Shown here: positions 8,470-16,426 of the stretch, in pieces
Layout of the letters: every line of letters starts with the position of its first letter
Numbering within the stretch: the stretch's first letter is position 1
Assembly: GCA_022865525.1 (NCBI GenBank)
Contig: JALHSV010000270.1
Coordinates: 1-23,392, forward strand
Length of the DNA stretch: 23,392 nt
DNA from: Thermodesulfovibrionales bacterium
GTDB taxonomy: Bacteria; Nitrospirota; Thermodesulfovibrionia; Thermodesulfovibrionales; SM23-35
Direction of reading: 5' to 3'
Notes under the pieces: model-generated
What the model was told of the DNA's origin: nothing
The model's database searches: none
Seen by the model: only the letters and a program-made list of their open reading frames with translations
Program-made: the position numbers and the translations under genes

Positions 8470-9332
8470 TGATTTTTATCAGAAACGAACATTTTGATGT
8501 ATTGTACAGCCTCTTTTGTCTCCTCTGCCCCAGTATGAGAAATAAAACAGTGTATGCTATTATGAGTGTCAAATTCCTTGAGGTATATGTCACGAGACAG
8601 GTTGCGCTGGACAAAGTCGATATTTTGCTTGTACAAAAAGTCAGATTTTGACGTAAACACCAGAGCAGGAACGAGAATTTCACTTGCCAGAAAATTATTC
8701 CAGTTTTTTGTGCCTCTTCCGATGTAAAATTTAAAAATCATCTCGGCGAGTGCATTGCCATTGAAGCGTATGTCATAAAAGCCACACACACTGATGTATC
8801 CGTTAAATTTGACACCCAGCGGATTAATACCAAAGCGTGAAGAAAGCGTCGGCGAAGTTTCGATGTGCGTGGTAAGTAGGGCGAGCAAACTGCCGGCACT
8901 GTCACCAGCCACGTAGTAATTGTCATAATTGCCAATGTATTTGGCGATAATCTGATTAGAGCATACAATGGTGTCATCGAGCGTCCGGCTATACGGAAGC
9001 GGGTAATCAAATGTCAAGATGTCACAGTTGGGCATGTTTTGTCGGAGCAACCCAAGAAACGGGAGCACAATATCTGGATTTTCCTGAATAAAGCATCCGC
9101 CGTGAAACCACACTATAAGAGTGTTTGCGCCTGAATTTTTCAACAAATACGAGTTATAATTAAGTTTTTTGTATGTATTTCGACTTTGTTGGGTATATTC
9201 TCCATCTTCGAATATACTGCTTGGGTAGTAGTATCGATTGTAAAGAGCCTGTAGTGGTATCGGTCGATATATAAAGTACAAAATAAAGAGCACAAACGCC
9301 AGAGTGAATATTTGAAGCAGCAGTATGAGCAT
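8466..9332 (-). CDS. Membrane-anchored alpha/beta-hydrolase (HSL-type esterase/lipase)
   Basis: 288 residues. An N-terminal hydrophobic anchor (about residues 1-22) precedes an alpha/beta-hydrolase domain. The hormone-sensitive-lipase family signature is clear: oxyanion-hole HGGC at 77-80 and nucleophile elbow GDSAG at 143-147 (Ser145). The likely acid is Asp231 (SKSDFLY) and the likely base His261 (SIHCF). All catalytic positions are therefore present, and a carboxylester hydrolase acting at a membrane is the natural reading; the substrate is unknown. The tail overlaps the lef-8 stop by 4 bp. The start overlaps that of the divergent gene within ATGAGCAT (9325-9332). Viral esterases of this fold have been reported in relatives of baculoviruses, and host capture is a plausible origin. 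Confidence 0.88.
   Translation of the reverse strand: MLILLLQIFTLAFVLFILYFIYRPIPLQALYNRYYYPSSIFEDGEYTQQSRNTYKKLNYNSYLLKNSGANTLIVWFHGGCFIQENPDIVLPFLGLLRQNMPNCDILTFDYPLPYSRTLDDTIVCSNQIIAKYIGNYDNYYVAGDSAGSLLALLTTHIETSPTLSSRFGINPLGVKFNGYISVCGFYDIRFNGNALAEMIFKFYIGRGTKNWNNFLASEILVPALVFTSKSDFLYKQNIDFVQRNLSRDIYLKEFDTHNSIHCFISHTGAEETKEAVQYIKMFVSDKNH
9268..9275 (+). promoter_or_regulatory. TATA box candidate for the gene at 9325
   Basis: TATATAAA lies 50 bases upstream of the ATG at 9325, inside the opposing esterase gene. A CAGT, the baculovirus early initiator tetranucleotide, lies directly before the ATG (9321-9324), but 54 bases from the TATA start, longer than the usual ~30, so only the TATA element is proposed. 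Confidence 0.35.
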
Positions 9333-9903
9333 TTTTCTTGATAATGGTACAGTCTCTATTCCACTAAATGGACAAATTGGCCGAGACTATAGTGTATCGG
9401 ATGCATTTGCGCATCCTAGCAAAGCTGTCGGAGATAACGTGTTTTTGCATTCGCTTTACCGCGAAATTGACACACCATCACTAAATGAAAAGACCAATGG
9501 GATTTTTGTAATTTACAAGAAGGCAAAAGCGCTATATTTTGTGAGATTAGACGCAAACTTGTCAATAAAAAACGCGGCTACGATAGTATGTGACGAATAT
9601 GAGATGAAGAATGCACAGCGATATGCGTTTGGTGGTGTGTCTTATTGTATTGACACGGTAAAGGCGACTGCTCACACAACACAGCCAGATTTTTTGAAGT
9701 TGGCAACGGTAGTTGGTCATGGCGACTGGTCATACTTGGAGGGCGGTGAGGTAAACTACGTGGGCACTCACATGAAAATGCAATCATTGTCGCAGAGGGA
9801 ACTTGACTACGTGCACTTTCAAATGTACCAAACTGCGAAATTTTCGAAAATTCACTGGGACATGGAGCAAATAAACGAATTTGCAGGCGTACAATGCAGC
9901 TAG
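9325..9903 (+). CDS. Hypothetical protein, 192 aa
   Basis: 192 residues, soluble, with no signal peptide or membrane segment. It is Ala/Tyr/Asp-rich with a VVGHGDWSYLEGGE segment near residues 131-144 and no recognised catalytic motif. The ATG lies in ATGAGCAT, overlapping the esterase start on the other strand by 8 bp. The stop is followed closely by the next plus-strand gene, whose ATG is 8 bases downstream at 9911. It may be co-expressed with the esterase from a shared divergent region. Gene reality is well supported by position and length; function is unknown. Confidence 0.75.
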   Translation: MSIFLDNGTVSIPLNGQIGRDYSVSDAFAHPSKAVGDNVFLHSLYREIDTPSLNEKTNGIFVIYKKAKALYFVRLDANLSIKNAATIVCDEYEMKNAQRYAFGGVSYCIDTVKATAHTTQPDFLKLATVVGHGDWSYLEGGEVNYVGTHMKMQSLSQRELDYVHFQMYQTAKFSKIHWDMEQINEFAGVQCS

Positions 9904-9910
9904 TATAATC

Positions 9911-10918
9911 ATGTACGTATATTCTTTGAATCTGTATACAAAAAGCCACCTCAAGTATGCGTATAACATGGAGGTGTACACAACAGACAATCGAAAACTT
10001 GCGATAAGCGCACGAGTTTTAGGCAATATAGCCGACCCAAATGGAGATACTTCTCGATACGATCCGGCAAATGGCGGTGCACAGCTAGTTTTGTATTGTG
10101 AGGATGAGTTGTCGGGTGAAAACATCGCGGCAGTTGAATCCCGAATAAAATCAGAAAATGTTGAATTTTTCACGACAACAACACACTTATTTGAGATTAC
10201 ATGCGACGGATTTTTAAATCCGATGACACTGGATGATGTGTGGAATTTGGGAATTTGGAATTTTACTCTGTGGGCACCGGAATCTGCGATTGCAGGCGAT
10301 TTTGAATTTAAAAATAGCGCATTTGTAGAGGGGAGCGACGAGTACACAAGCAGGCGCATAACGAAAACCAATGTGTCATCGGTGCTGGTGGATCCAAACA
10401 TCGACAAAACCCACATATGTGAATTGGCATCACGCAATTATCCGCCTACACACAGCGTAATTGCAGGAAATGGGTTCAAAATTACACACAGGAACATTGC
10501 ATACTTGGACGACTCAAATCAGCGAGTGTGGATCATGAATATGCAAGAAAAGGGTCTGTATTTTACGCCATTGTCACAAACACTTGGATTTTATGACTGT
10601 GGGTATGGATTATACGTTTGGGTATCATCACCGGATGTGATGCTACCGTATTTAGGATATTCTGATGGATCTAATAATAGCGGTGATGGTGCTTACACAG
10701 AATTGAAAATGACCAGCCTTTGTAGTGAGATTATTGATCGGTTTACTGATATATCGGTAACGACACTACGATTTTCGCATGTCCAGTTTGATTCTAAATC
10801 CATATACAGTTGCGACTATTTGAGCAATATATTAATATTTGCGGGTGCTTTACCTCGAAATGTACCGACGTTTCACCGTGATAACCTTATTAGACACACG
10901 CAGGCACAGTTGCGGTAA
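9911..10918 (+). CDS. Hypothetical protein, 335 aa
   Basis: 335 residues from the first ATG after the preceding stop; an in-frame ATG at 9968 would give 316 residues. The frame stays open upstream to 9881, but only through non-ATG codons. The composition suggests a soluble, beta-rich protein with many aromatic and Asp/Asn residues (for example WNLGIWNFTLWAPE, and a Tyr/Gly-rich YDCGYGLYVWVSSPD segment). No transmembrane segment or enzyme motif is visible. The region after ~residue 260 is Ser/Thr/Leu-rich and the C-terminus is basic. It sits between two other unknown plus-strand genes. A structural protein would fit, but nothing in the sequence proves this. Confidence 0.75.
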   Translation: MYVYSLNLYTKSHLKYAYNMEVYTTDNRKLAISARVLGNIADPNGDTSRYDPANGGAQLVLYCEDELSGENIAAVESRIKSENVEFFTTTTHLFEITCDGFLNPMTLDDVWNLGIWNFTLWAPESAIAGDFEFKNSAFVEGSDEYTSRRITKTNVSSVLVDPNIDKTHICELASRNYPPTHSVIAGNGFKITHRNIAYLDDSNQRVWIMNMQEKGLYFTPLSQTLGFYDCGYGLYVWVSSPDVMLPYLGYSDGSNNSGDGAYTELKMTSLCSEIIDRFTDISVTTLRFSHVQFDSKSIYSCDYLSNILIFAGALPRNVPTFHRDNLIRHTQAQLR

Positions 10919-10925
10919 ATAAGAC

Positions 10926-12137
10926 ATGAGCGAAAAAATAAAGACAATTTTGCGCACTGCATTGGCCGCCGGTGCCAGTATAGAGGACGATGATGACGAA
11001 ATGGCAGCCTTGAACTTGTCCGGTGGAACCGGGAGTGAAGTTGTGCATTTTGTGTACCCACTGGCGGCTCGGAACCACGAGTCACTGACACAATACACGC
11101 ATTATATTGACAGGGCGGATGCGACGACTTCGTTGGACAACGCTATGCAGCTTTTGGTGTGGTGCAATAGCTGGGGCGTTGTGCACATTGAGAATGTACC
11201 GACAATACCAAAAAGCGAAGTGGTCAAGGGTCTGGGAAATGCTTTAATGAATTCACCGATTAAAAGCAGTGATGCGTCGGCAGCGGCAATTTACGAGACC
11301 ATATATACAATTATGTCGACTTTCTTGAACGGAAGTGAGATTTTCCTACTTGATACGGCGCCGTCGTTTTCGCAGGAAAAAATCTGTATGACGTACACCG
11401 ATGCGTCATGTGTGCCCGAACTGATGAGCCGAGTGTGCAATGTTTTGATACGACTGGTGACGTTTGATGCGAGCACGATTGAACACGTTCCGCTGATGCC
11501 AGTCGAATTTTATGGTATTTATATTCTGCTTTTCTGTGCAATGTCAATGAGTGACATTGCGCATTCAGAGTATTTCTGCAAAAACAAAATTGCTGTGAAT
11601 TTGTTTGGTATGCTGTCAATTGATGTAATTTCTGACGCTGTCAATACAAAAATGTGGATAAATGCACAAAAGGGCACATATCCACACAGCATCTACGCAG
11701 ACTTTTTCCAACGAAATCCAGAGTTCAGGAACTGCACGTCGTCTGAGCGATTTCAAACTGATAGACGGTACCACGCGAGCATAATGGAGTATTTGGATAA
11801 GCGTCCCGAATTGCAGCCATTAAAATTGTCATCGTATTTGGCTTCAAAATTGTGGTGCGAATCTGACCGATTGCAATTTATGCTGTCTCAATTCCAAATG
11901 AATCTCGAAATACCGCGATTTTGTGGATCACTTCATGAAGATCTGTCTGTGTATGTGATGGACGAAATGACGCGTGCCTCACCGACGGCAGTGGGCAAGT
12001 TTATGGTGTATGGCGATCGCCTGTTTTCCATCATACTGAATGCGGATGGCATAATGGACCTTTTTGCGAAAAACAACTCGGCACTCGACCAGGAAGCATG
12101 CAAAAACCTGTTGGCGGAATACAACTCACGAAGTTAA
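10926..12137 (+). CDS. Hypothetical protein, 403 aa
   Basis: 403 residues. The N-terminal ~35 residues are low in structure, with an acidic run (EDDDDE, residues 20-25) and a short Gly/Ser segment, followed by a largely helical soluble protein. No membrane segment or catalytic motif is recognised. ATAAG (10919-10923), the core of the baculovirus late promoter, is 2 bases before the ATG; that is closer than usual late leaders, so it may be coincidental. The 3' end has AATAAA at 12140-12145, just after the stop, convergent with the 675-residue gene. By size, P47 or another core structural protein is possible, but I could not confirm any. Confidence 0.8.
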   Translation: MSEKIKTILRTALAAGASIEDDDDEMAALNLSGGTGSEVVHFVYPLAARNHESLTQYTHYIDRADATTSLDNAMQLLVWCNSWGVVHIENVPTIPKSEVVKGLGNALMNSPIKSSDASAAAIYETIYTIMSTFLNGSEIFLLDTAPSFSQEKICMTYTDASCVPELMSRVCNVLIRLVTFDASTIEHVPLMPVEFYGIYILLFCAMSMSDIAHSEYFCKNKIAVNLFGMLSIDVISDAVNTKMWINAQKGTYPHSIYADFFQRNPEFRNCTSSERFQTDRRYHASIMEYLDKRPELQPLKLSSYLASKLWCESDRLQFMLSQFQMNLEIPRFCGSLHEDLSVYVMDEMTRASPTAVGKFMVYGDRLFSIILNADGIMDLFAKNNSALDQEACKNLLAEYNSRS

Positions 12138-12139
12138 TC

Positions 12140-12177
12140 AATAAAATCTGCCGTTGACAAAAATCTGTTGTTTTATT
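12140..12177. terminator. Convergent poly(A) signals
   Basis: AATAAA on the plus strand (12140-12145) serves the 403-residue gene. AATAAA on the minus strand (12172-12177) overlaps the TAA stop of the 675-residue gene as TAATAAA. Only 38 bases separate the two coding ends, so the transcripts probably overlap at their 3' ends. Confidence 0.7.
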
Positions 12178-14203
12178 AATGCATTGCTATGATTTCCTTG
12201 AATATTTCAGCGTAGTCGAATTTTGGTGCAATTTCTAGCAGAATTTCGTAGTCAATTTCAAAGTTGTAGTTGTTGCGTATGAGTGCATAATATATTTCAG
12301 CTATTTTACGATTTTCGACTGAATGTACAGACTGACGCAAGAATTCCTGTGGAAATCCAGATGTGACGTGGACTTTAGAAAATTTAATCAGCTTTAGTCT
12401 TTCGGCGACAATTTCAAAAAGGAGTACCCGCTCGTCTGGGTTAACGCTGCCGATGAGTAGCAGGCACAATATGGCTTCGTCGTACGGGTCCATTTGACCT
12501 CCCATGGTATCCTGTACAAGTTGAACAATATACAGCTCTGGTACACAAAATTGGGCACATATTAGGTGTAATTGGTAAACATTTTGACTTATTACTCTGA
12601 TTTGCTGAACAAGGCTGGTCAGTGTATCAATATCAAAAATTTGTACCATTGAACGAACATTGGGCACTTGATTGAGTAATGTAGATAAAGATCCGCCGGA
12701 TGTGCGTGGTATTTGATACTGACACATGTCAACTGAAGTGGGTGCGGTCAATAGTGTCGATGGCATGACGGCGAGGTATGTGTACATCTGCGGTATGTCA
12801 AAAGGGATGGTTTGGACGTTAAAGTGGTGTATGGCAGACGCAAGTAGACTGCACACATGTGAAACGGGATTAAAGACATATCGCAGCAAATCGCTGGCCT
12901 CCTCAAATGTAAACCAGGTGCTGCGTACCATGGACTCAAATTTGCGATATGGTTGGCGAAAATCGAGTTGACGCCTCAAATTTGAGAATTTGGCTATTAA
13001 AGCATCACTGAGTGGTGTTTGTGTGTCGAGAACGTAATGGTTGGGCAACAAATGTACACGATCAGTATCTGCGTCATACGAGACAATCTGGTTTTTGTAA
13101 AAACGGAACGTGTACAGATATTGCTTGAGTTTTTCTGAGCACATTAATTGATTTCGTGCGTGTATTTCTGGTGTTTGGACACTTATAGAGTCTAAAAATT
13201 CACGATAACGCAGAAAGTCAGATTCCTCGTTTTCATCGCAAACATCTGCAATTTTATCAAGTAATAGAGATTTGATGCGAATGTGAGATTTTCCCAAATC
13301 TTCACGAATAAATGTATCGATTGTCATGTCGATACTGCTGATTTCTGCAGTGCCATCAGCCAGTTTCTTGATAAAGCGAAACCACACACCATCGGTGCCG
13401 TCGGCGCTTTGTAGCATTTTAACTATGTCTCGTAACGATTCGTTGACAAACGAGCGGCTATTGCGTTGTGAAATAGCTGACACAAACTTGGCAATCGCGT
13501 TTTCAATTCCATCACCAGCCTCTACGTCATACGACCCAATGTTGTATGATTTGACGGCAAAACACATCTTTTGAAGCGAATTCATTAGCATTTCTTCGAG
13601 TAAATAGCTTTTATCGTAGTCTATGGTACGAACCCACACGTCTTCAGATTCAAGATCAAAGATGTCTGCGAGAATCTCGCGTCGAGTAGAGTCGATAGGC
13701 GGAAACCCGTAAGAATATCCACATTCTGCGTTATCGGGATTGGTAAAGAACGACTTTTTGTGTTGCCGGTTGATGGCGGCAGCATCAACATATATTTGCA
13801 TGTTTTTAACGCAGGCGGATGTGTCAAATTTCCCGGCTCGAGCAACGTCAATGGGTATGTCCGGCGTTACCTGGTACAAGTACATCAAAATTTTATGCTT
13901 TTCAGCGTCTGATAACGATTGTGGTCGAACTCCGACCGGAAAAAGCTTAATGAGCTCACGGGCGCCGTCTGGTCCGAGTTTTTTTAGTTTGCCGTAAACG
14001 TTGAGAAGACTGGTGGTGACGGCGTCAAATTCATCGGGAAGAACTGTGATCCGGCGCCCACCCAGTGTTTCGACGTCCGGTTTGTTGCCAGACACATAAA
14101 TGGCGCTATACAAAAGCCCGACCCCGTCGTCAGTGTCGGATGTTAAGAGTGTATTTGTGCCGTAAGAAACGGTGTCTTCAAAGAAATAAAACGGTGTAGA
14201 CAT
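12176..14203 (-). CDS. Hypothetical large protein, 675 aa
   Basis: 675 residues, the second largest protein in the window. It appears soluble and mostly helical, without a signal peptide or obvious membrane segment. No zinc-finger, nuclease, helicase or polymerase motif is visible (no Walker A, no NTDCDGD as in LEF-9, no KxDG as in LEF-4). The N-terminus (MSTPFYFFEDTV) and the C-terminus (IFKEIIAMH) are clean. The start is 58 bp from the divergent start at 14262, a likely bidirectional promoter region. The stop overlaps a poly(A) signal. It could be a structural protein or a highly diverged core gene, but the sequence alone does not say which. Confidence 0.85.
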   Translation of the reverse strand: MSTPFYFFEDTVSYGTNTLLTSDTDDGVGLLYSAIYVSGNKPDVETLGGRRITVLPDEFDAVTTSLLNVYGKLKKLGPDGARELIKLFPVGVRPQSLSDAEKHKILMYLYQVTPDIPIDVARAGKFDTSACVKNMQIYVDAAAINRQHKKSFFTNPDNAECGYSYGFPPIDSTRREILADIFDLESEDVWVRTIDYDKSYLLEEMLMNSLQKMCFAVKSYNIGSYDVEAGDGIENAIAKFVSAISQRNSRSFVNESLRDIVKMLQSADGTDGVWFRFIKKLADGTAEISSIDMTIDTFIREDLGKSHIRIKSLLLDKIADVCDENEESDFLRYREFLDSISVQTPEIHARNQLMCSEKLKQYLYTFRFYKNQIVSYDADTDRVHLLPNHYVLDTQTPLSDALIAKFSNLRRQLDFRQPYRKFESMVRSTWFTFEEASDLLRYVFNPVSHVCSLLASAIHHFNVQTIPFDIPQMYTYLAVMPSTLLTAPTSVDMCQYQIPRTSGGSLSTLLNQVPNVRSMVQIFDIDTLTSLVQQIRVISQNVYQLHLICAQFCVPELYIVQLVQDTMGGQMDPYDEAILCLLLIGSVNPDERVLLFEIVAERLKLIKFSKVHVTSGFPQEFLRQSVHSVENRKIAEIYYALIRNNYNFEIDYEILLEIAPKFDYAEIFKEIIAMH

Positions 14204-14261
14204 ATTTTTAAGTTGTGCCTATTTGTGATCATCGCCGACGTTTCTGAATATATACAGTAAC
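14204..14261. promoter_or_regulatory. Divergent intergenic promoter region
   Basis: 58 bases between divergent start codons. A palindromic TATATA (14249-14254) could serve both directions: it is 46 bases upstream of the minus-strand ATG (14203) but only 7 bases from the plus-strand ATG (14262), so it better fits the minus-strand gene. CAGT follows it on the plus strand (14255-14258). No TAAG late motif stands at a usual distance on the plus strand. Confidence 0.4.
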
Positions 14262-14708
14262 ATGGAAGCATTTGAAGTAACAGTGCGCATTTCAAGCATA
14301 TATTTTTCAAATTTCCTGCACCCGCTCATAATCAATGACATCAAGGTTGCATTAAGCATCTCAAACCCACATCTCGTGTCATATACCATACAATCGCTGA
14401 AGTTGGTACTAAATGGCGTACACTCATTCGCAGTCGCAGTAATTTTGCCAGTAAAGCTGATAGATACTAAAGAAATTGAGGATTATCAACCACCAGCTAA
14501 GCGTGTGTGCTACCACCCCCCAACAGTAGACATCAACATTCAAATAAACGACAACGGCTACAAATTTGGCGGAGATGACGCTAGCAAATCACCTGATCAT
14601 AAAAGCGGAAACACAGCGACTGCTGTCGTTAGTGATGCCAGCGTTTTGCACACGGCGGATGGTGGACGTTCTGGCGTTGTACATGCCACTGGACGACGTA
14701 AATGTTAA
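14262..14708 (+). CDS. Hypothetical protein, 148 aa, overlapping the next gene
   Basis: 148 residues. The first ~65 are hydrophobic/beta-rich and soluble-looking. A short basic, Pro-rich segment (YQPPAKRVC, about residues 77-85) resembles a nuclear localisation signal. The C-terminal ~45 residues are Gly/Asp/Ser-rich and low in complexity. The last part (14575-14708) overlaps the next gene in a different frame, so either two proteins share this stretch or a frameshift joins them. No family recognised. Confidence 0.6.
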   Translation: MEAFEVTVRISSIYFSNFLHPLIINDIKVALSISNPHLVSYTIQSLKLVLNGVHSFAVAVILPVKLIDTKEIEDYQPPAKRVCYHPPTVDINIQINDNGYKFGGDDASKSPDHKSGNTATAVVSDASVLHTADGGRSGVVHATGRRKC

Positions 14709-15573
14709 ATTGCGTGAAATGTCAATGCGTGAGCCAAGTTCACCGGGTCGTGTGCGTTTTTTGCGAGATTTGAAGGCTGTATTGGTGAGCAAAAACCAAT
14801 TACAAAATTTAGACACACACCCATTGGGATTGGAGGTCAGCGTGTTTTTGAATTCGGCCGGCGCACAGACGATTTTGAATGTGAAGCATTTGTCGTCAAA
14901 TTCAAAACGACAACTAAAAAAGACAATTTTGCACGCAAAAACGGGTGGAAGAACGTGGTTCAGAATACGCCTAGCGCCAGATGCAACGGTAGCTCCAGTT
15001 GTTGCAGCGCTGGCAAAAATGGACCTTCCATGCGACTTTTTGAACTTGACGCCGAGAATCTGCGAGTTTTATTATGACGGCAATACGTCACAGACGCATG
15101 ACACTCAAATGTACGCCAACATGAAGGTTGCGTTTGAGCACTGCGACGAAGTGGAAGAAATCATATTTTATAGCAATTGCAAGCTAATAGCGACGATCGA
15201 AATGTGTTTTAACACAATTTTTAGCAGTATATTCAAATTTTACTATTGTATGTTTCGCAATTCGCCAGACACGCTGGTGACGCTAGAGGATGTTGAGATG
15301 ACGTTTTTCATGCAGTTGCATTGTTATTTGTTGGCCACACAGCGGAATTTTTGCTCAAACAACTCGGGCCTGCTACAACCGTTGAGCATTTTATCGGGGG
15401 AAAAAAACCAATCGACACTGAAAGCGTGCAAGGACAAGATTTACGCAACGGGAGCGCCAAGAGACGGACTTTTTATCAACGAAGGGTGTTATATGGGCGG
15501 AAATAACAAGGTTGAACTTATGTTTGACTTAGAAACAGACCCAAGCTTGATTATTGAAAATAGCCAATATTGA
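14575..15573 (+). CDS. Hypothetical protein, 332 aa
   Basis: 332 residues from the ATG at 14575; later in-frame ATGs (14635, 14659) would shorten it and reduce the overlap with the preceding gene from 134 to 74 or 50 bases. The frame is open slightly upstream only through a non-ATG codon. The N-terminal half is basic (SSPGRVRFLRDLK; SNSKRQLKKT) and could bind nucleic acid. The middle is hydrophobic and Cys/Phe-rich. The C-terminus ends in MFDLETDPS, resembling a polymerase Exo I motif (FDxE) but lying in the last 16 residues. An AATAAA follows the stop directly (15574-15579). The last ~140 bases are duplicated, in decayed form, downstream. Function unknown. Confidence 0.75.
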   Translation: MTLANHLIIKAETQRLLSLVMPAFCTRRMVDVLALYMPLDDVNVKLREMSMREPSSPGRVRFLRDLKAVLVSKNQLQNLDTHPLGLEVSVFLNSAGAQTILNVKHLSSNSKRQLKKTILHAKTGGRTWFRIRLAPDATVAPVVAALAKMDLPCDFLNLTPRICEFYYDGNTSQTHDTQMYANMKVAFEHCDEVEEIIFYSNCKLIATIEMCFNTIFSSIFKFYYCMFRNSPDTLVTLEDVEMTFFMQLHCYLLATQRNFCSNNSGLLQPLSILSGEKNQSTLKACKDKIYATGAPRDGLFINEGCYMGGNNKVELMFDLETDPSLIIENSQY

Positions 15574-15580
15574 AATAAAA

Positions 15581-15763
15581 ATGCCAACTTTGGACAAAAT
15601 TGACTACACATTTTATATAAATTGTGGTGCGCTTATTGTTGGGACAGCTTTTATCCAACAGCTTAGCCCGGTCGGGCTGCTCTTGTTAGCGGTGGTAATT
15701 GCGAATTGCACGAAATACGAACCTCCATGCGCACATATAGAGGAGGACGTACTTTGGCCCTGA
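15581..15763 (+). CDS. Small two-segment membrane protein, 60 aa (copy 1, truncated)
   Basis: 60 residues from the ATG at 15581; a frame extension upstream uses only a TTG. The N-terminus (IDYTFYINCGALIV) matches the 172-residue protein downstream (IDYAFYIKCGALVV). Two hydrophobic stretches follow (about residues 12-25 and 29-43), then a short divergent tail (KYEPPCAHIEEDVLWP). It lacks the acidic and C-terminal domains of the longer copy, so it is either a truncated paralogue or a separate short product. The ATG lies directly after the poly(A) signal of the preceding gene. Confidence 0.45.
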   Translation: MPTLDKIDYTFYINCGALIVGTAFIQQLSPVGLLLLAVVIANCTKYEPPCAHIEEDVLWP

Positions 15764-15907
15764 GCGAGATTTGTATCAACGGCGCAGCGAATACACGGAA
15801 TTTTATCGATAATGAGTGTAACATATGAAAAAATAACAAGATTGTGCTACCGTTTGACGTAAAAGCAGACCCAAATTCGATTCGGCGAAATAGCCAATAT
15901 TAGAATA
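15764..15907 (+). pseudogene. Decayed duplicate of the end of the 332-aa gene
   Basis: This stretch aligns with about 15434-15580, the 3' end of the preceding large gene: GGAATTTTATC matches GGACTTTTTATC, GAAAAAATAACAAGATTG matches GGAAATAACAAGGTTG, then GCAGACCCAAATTCGAT matches ACAGACCCAAGCTTGAT. The frame is no longer continuous, so it is a remnant, not a gene. Confidence 0.65.
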
Positions 15908-16426
15908 ATGATGACAACTTCGGACAACATTGATTATGCATTTTATATAAAGTGTGGTGCGCTTGTGGTTGTAACTGTATTTTTCCTGCAGCGCTGCCCG
16001 ATTGTGCTGCTCTTGCTGGCTGTGATAATTGTGCTGTTATTGGTACTGATTCGCATGTGTAAGCCTGAATTGACCGAAGTATATAAATTGTGCACAGAAC
16101 CACTGGACGAAGACATCTTTTCTGATTCTGAAGACTCGGACGAGGAGGATAGCAGTTCAGAGAGTATGGTTAAACGCATTGAAATTAAAAAGCTGGTTGA
16201 ATTCTGCCAAGCGGACTCAGATCTGAAGGCATACCTCGATGAATTCAACAAAACCACACCGCTGACCGAAGAAGTCCTAAAAAAGAAAATGCAACCGGCT
16301 CAATTGAAGGTGTGGTTTTTGGAATGTGCATCAAAGGCAGGATATCCGTCGTGGAAATCAGAGCTTGGGTATAAATATCTGATTAGATCGTATACCAAGC
16401 ACAGAAAGCAGTTAGCGTCTCAGTAG
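15908..16426 (+). CDS. Membrane protein with acidic linker, 172 aa (copy 2, full-length)
   Basis: 172 residues. Two hydrophobic segments (about residues 14-27 and 32-50) anchor the N-terminus. A strongly acidic, Ser-rich linker follows (DSEDSDEEDSSSE, about residues 73-85, a likely casein-kinase-2 target). The C-terminal domain (~90-172) is a charged helical region with a Trp (VWFLEC) and a basic end (KHRKQ). It is homologous in its first ~50 residues to the 60-residue protein upstream. The stop directly abuts the polymerase ATG. A virion envelope or nuclear-membrane protein is plausible, but this is inference. Confidence 0.7.
   Translation: MMTTSDNIDYAFYIKCGALVVVTVFFLQRCPIVLLLLAVIIVLLLVLIRMCKPELTEVYKLCTEPLDEDIFSDSEDSDEEDSSSESMVKRIEIKKLVEFCQADSDLKAYLDEFNKTTPLTEEVLKKKMQPAQLKVWFLECASKAGYPSWKSELGYKYLIRSYTKHRKQLASQ

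Larger units (their letters stand above)
15432..16060 (+). repeat. Diverged tandem duplication (~330-bp unit)
   Basis: The end of the 332-residue gene plus the start of the small membrane protein gene (from about 15432) is repeated about 330 bases downstream (from about 15763). The motif TAGCCAATAT occurs at 15561-15570 and again at 15891-15900, with recognisable similarity on both sides; the membrane-protein starts align as well (15581 vs 15911). In the second copy the gene-end portion no longer encodes protein and its AATAAA has decayed to AATAAT. Confidence 0.75.

Noticed and set aside
10919..10923. ATAAG late-promoter-like motif before the 403-aa gene
   Set aside because: Only 2 bases before the ATG, leaving almost no leader, and not repeated before other genes; not enough for a promoter call.
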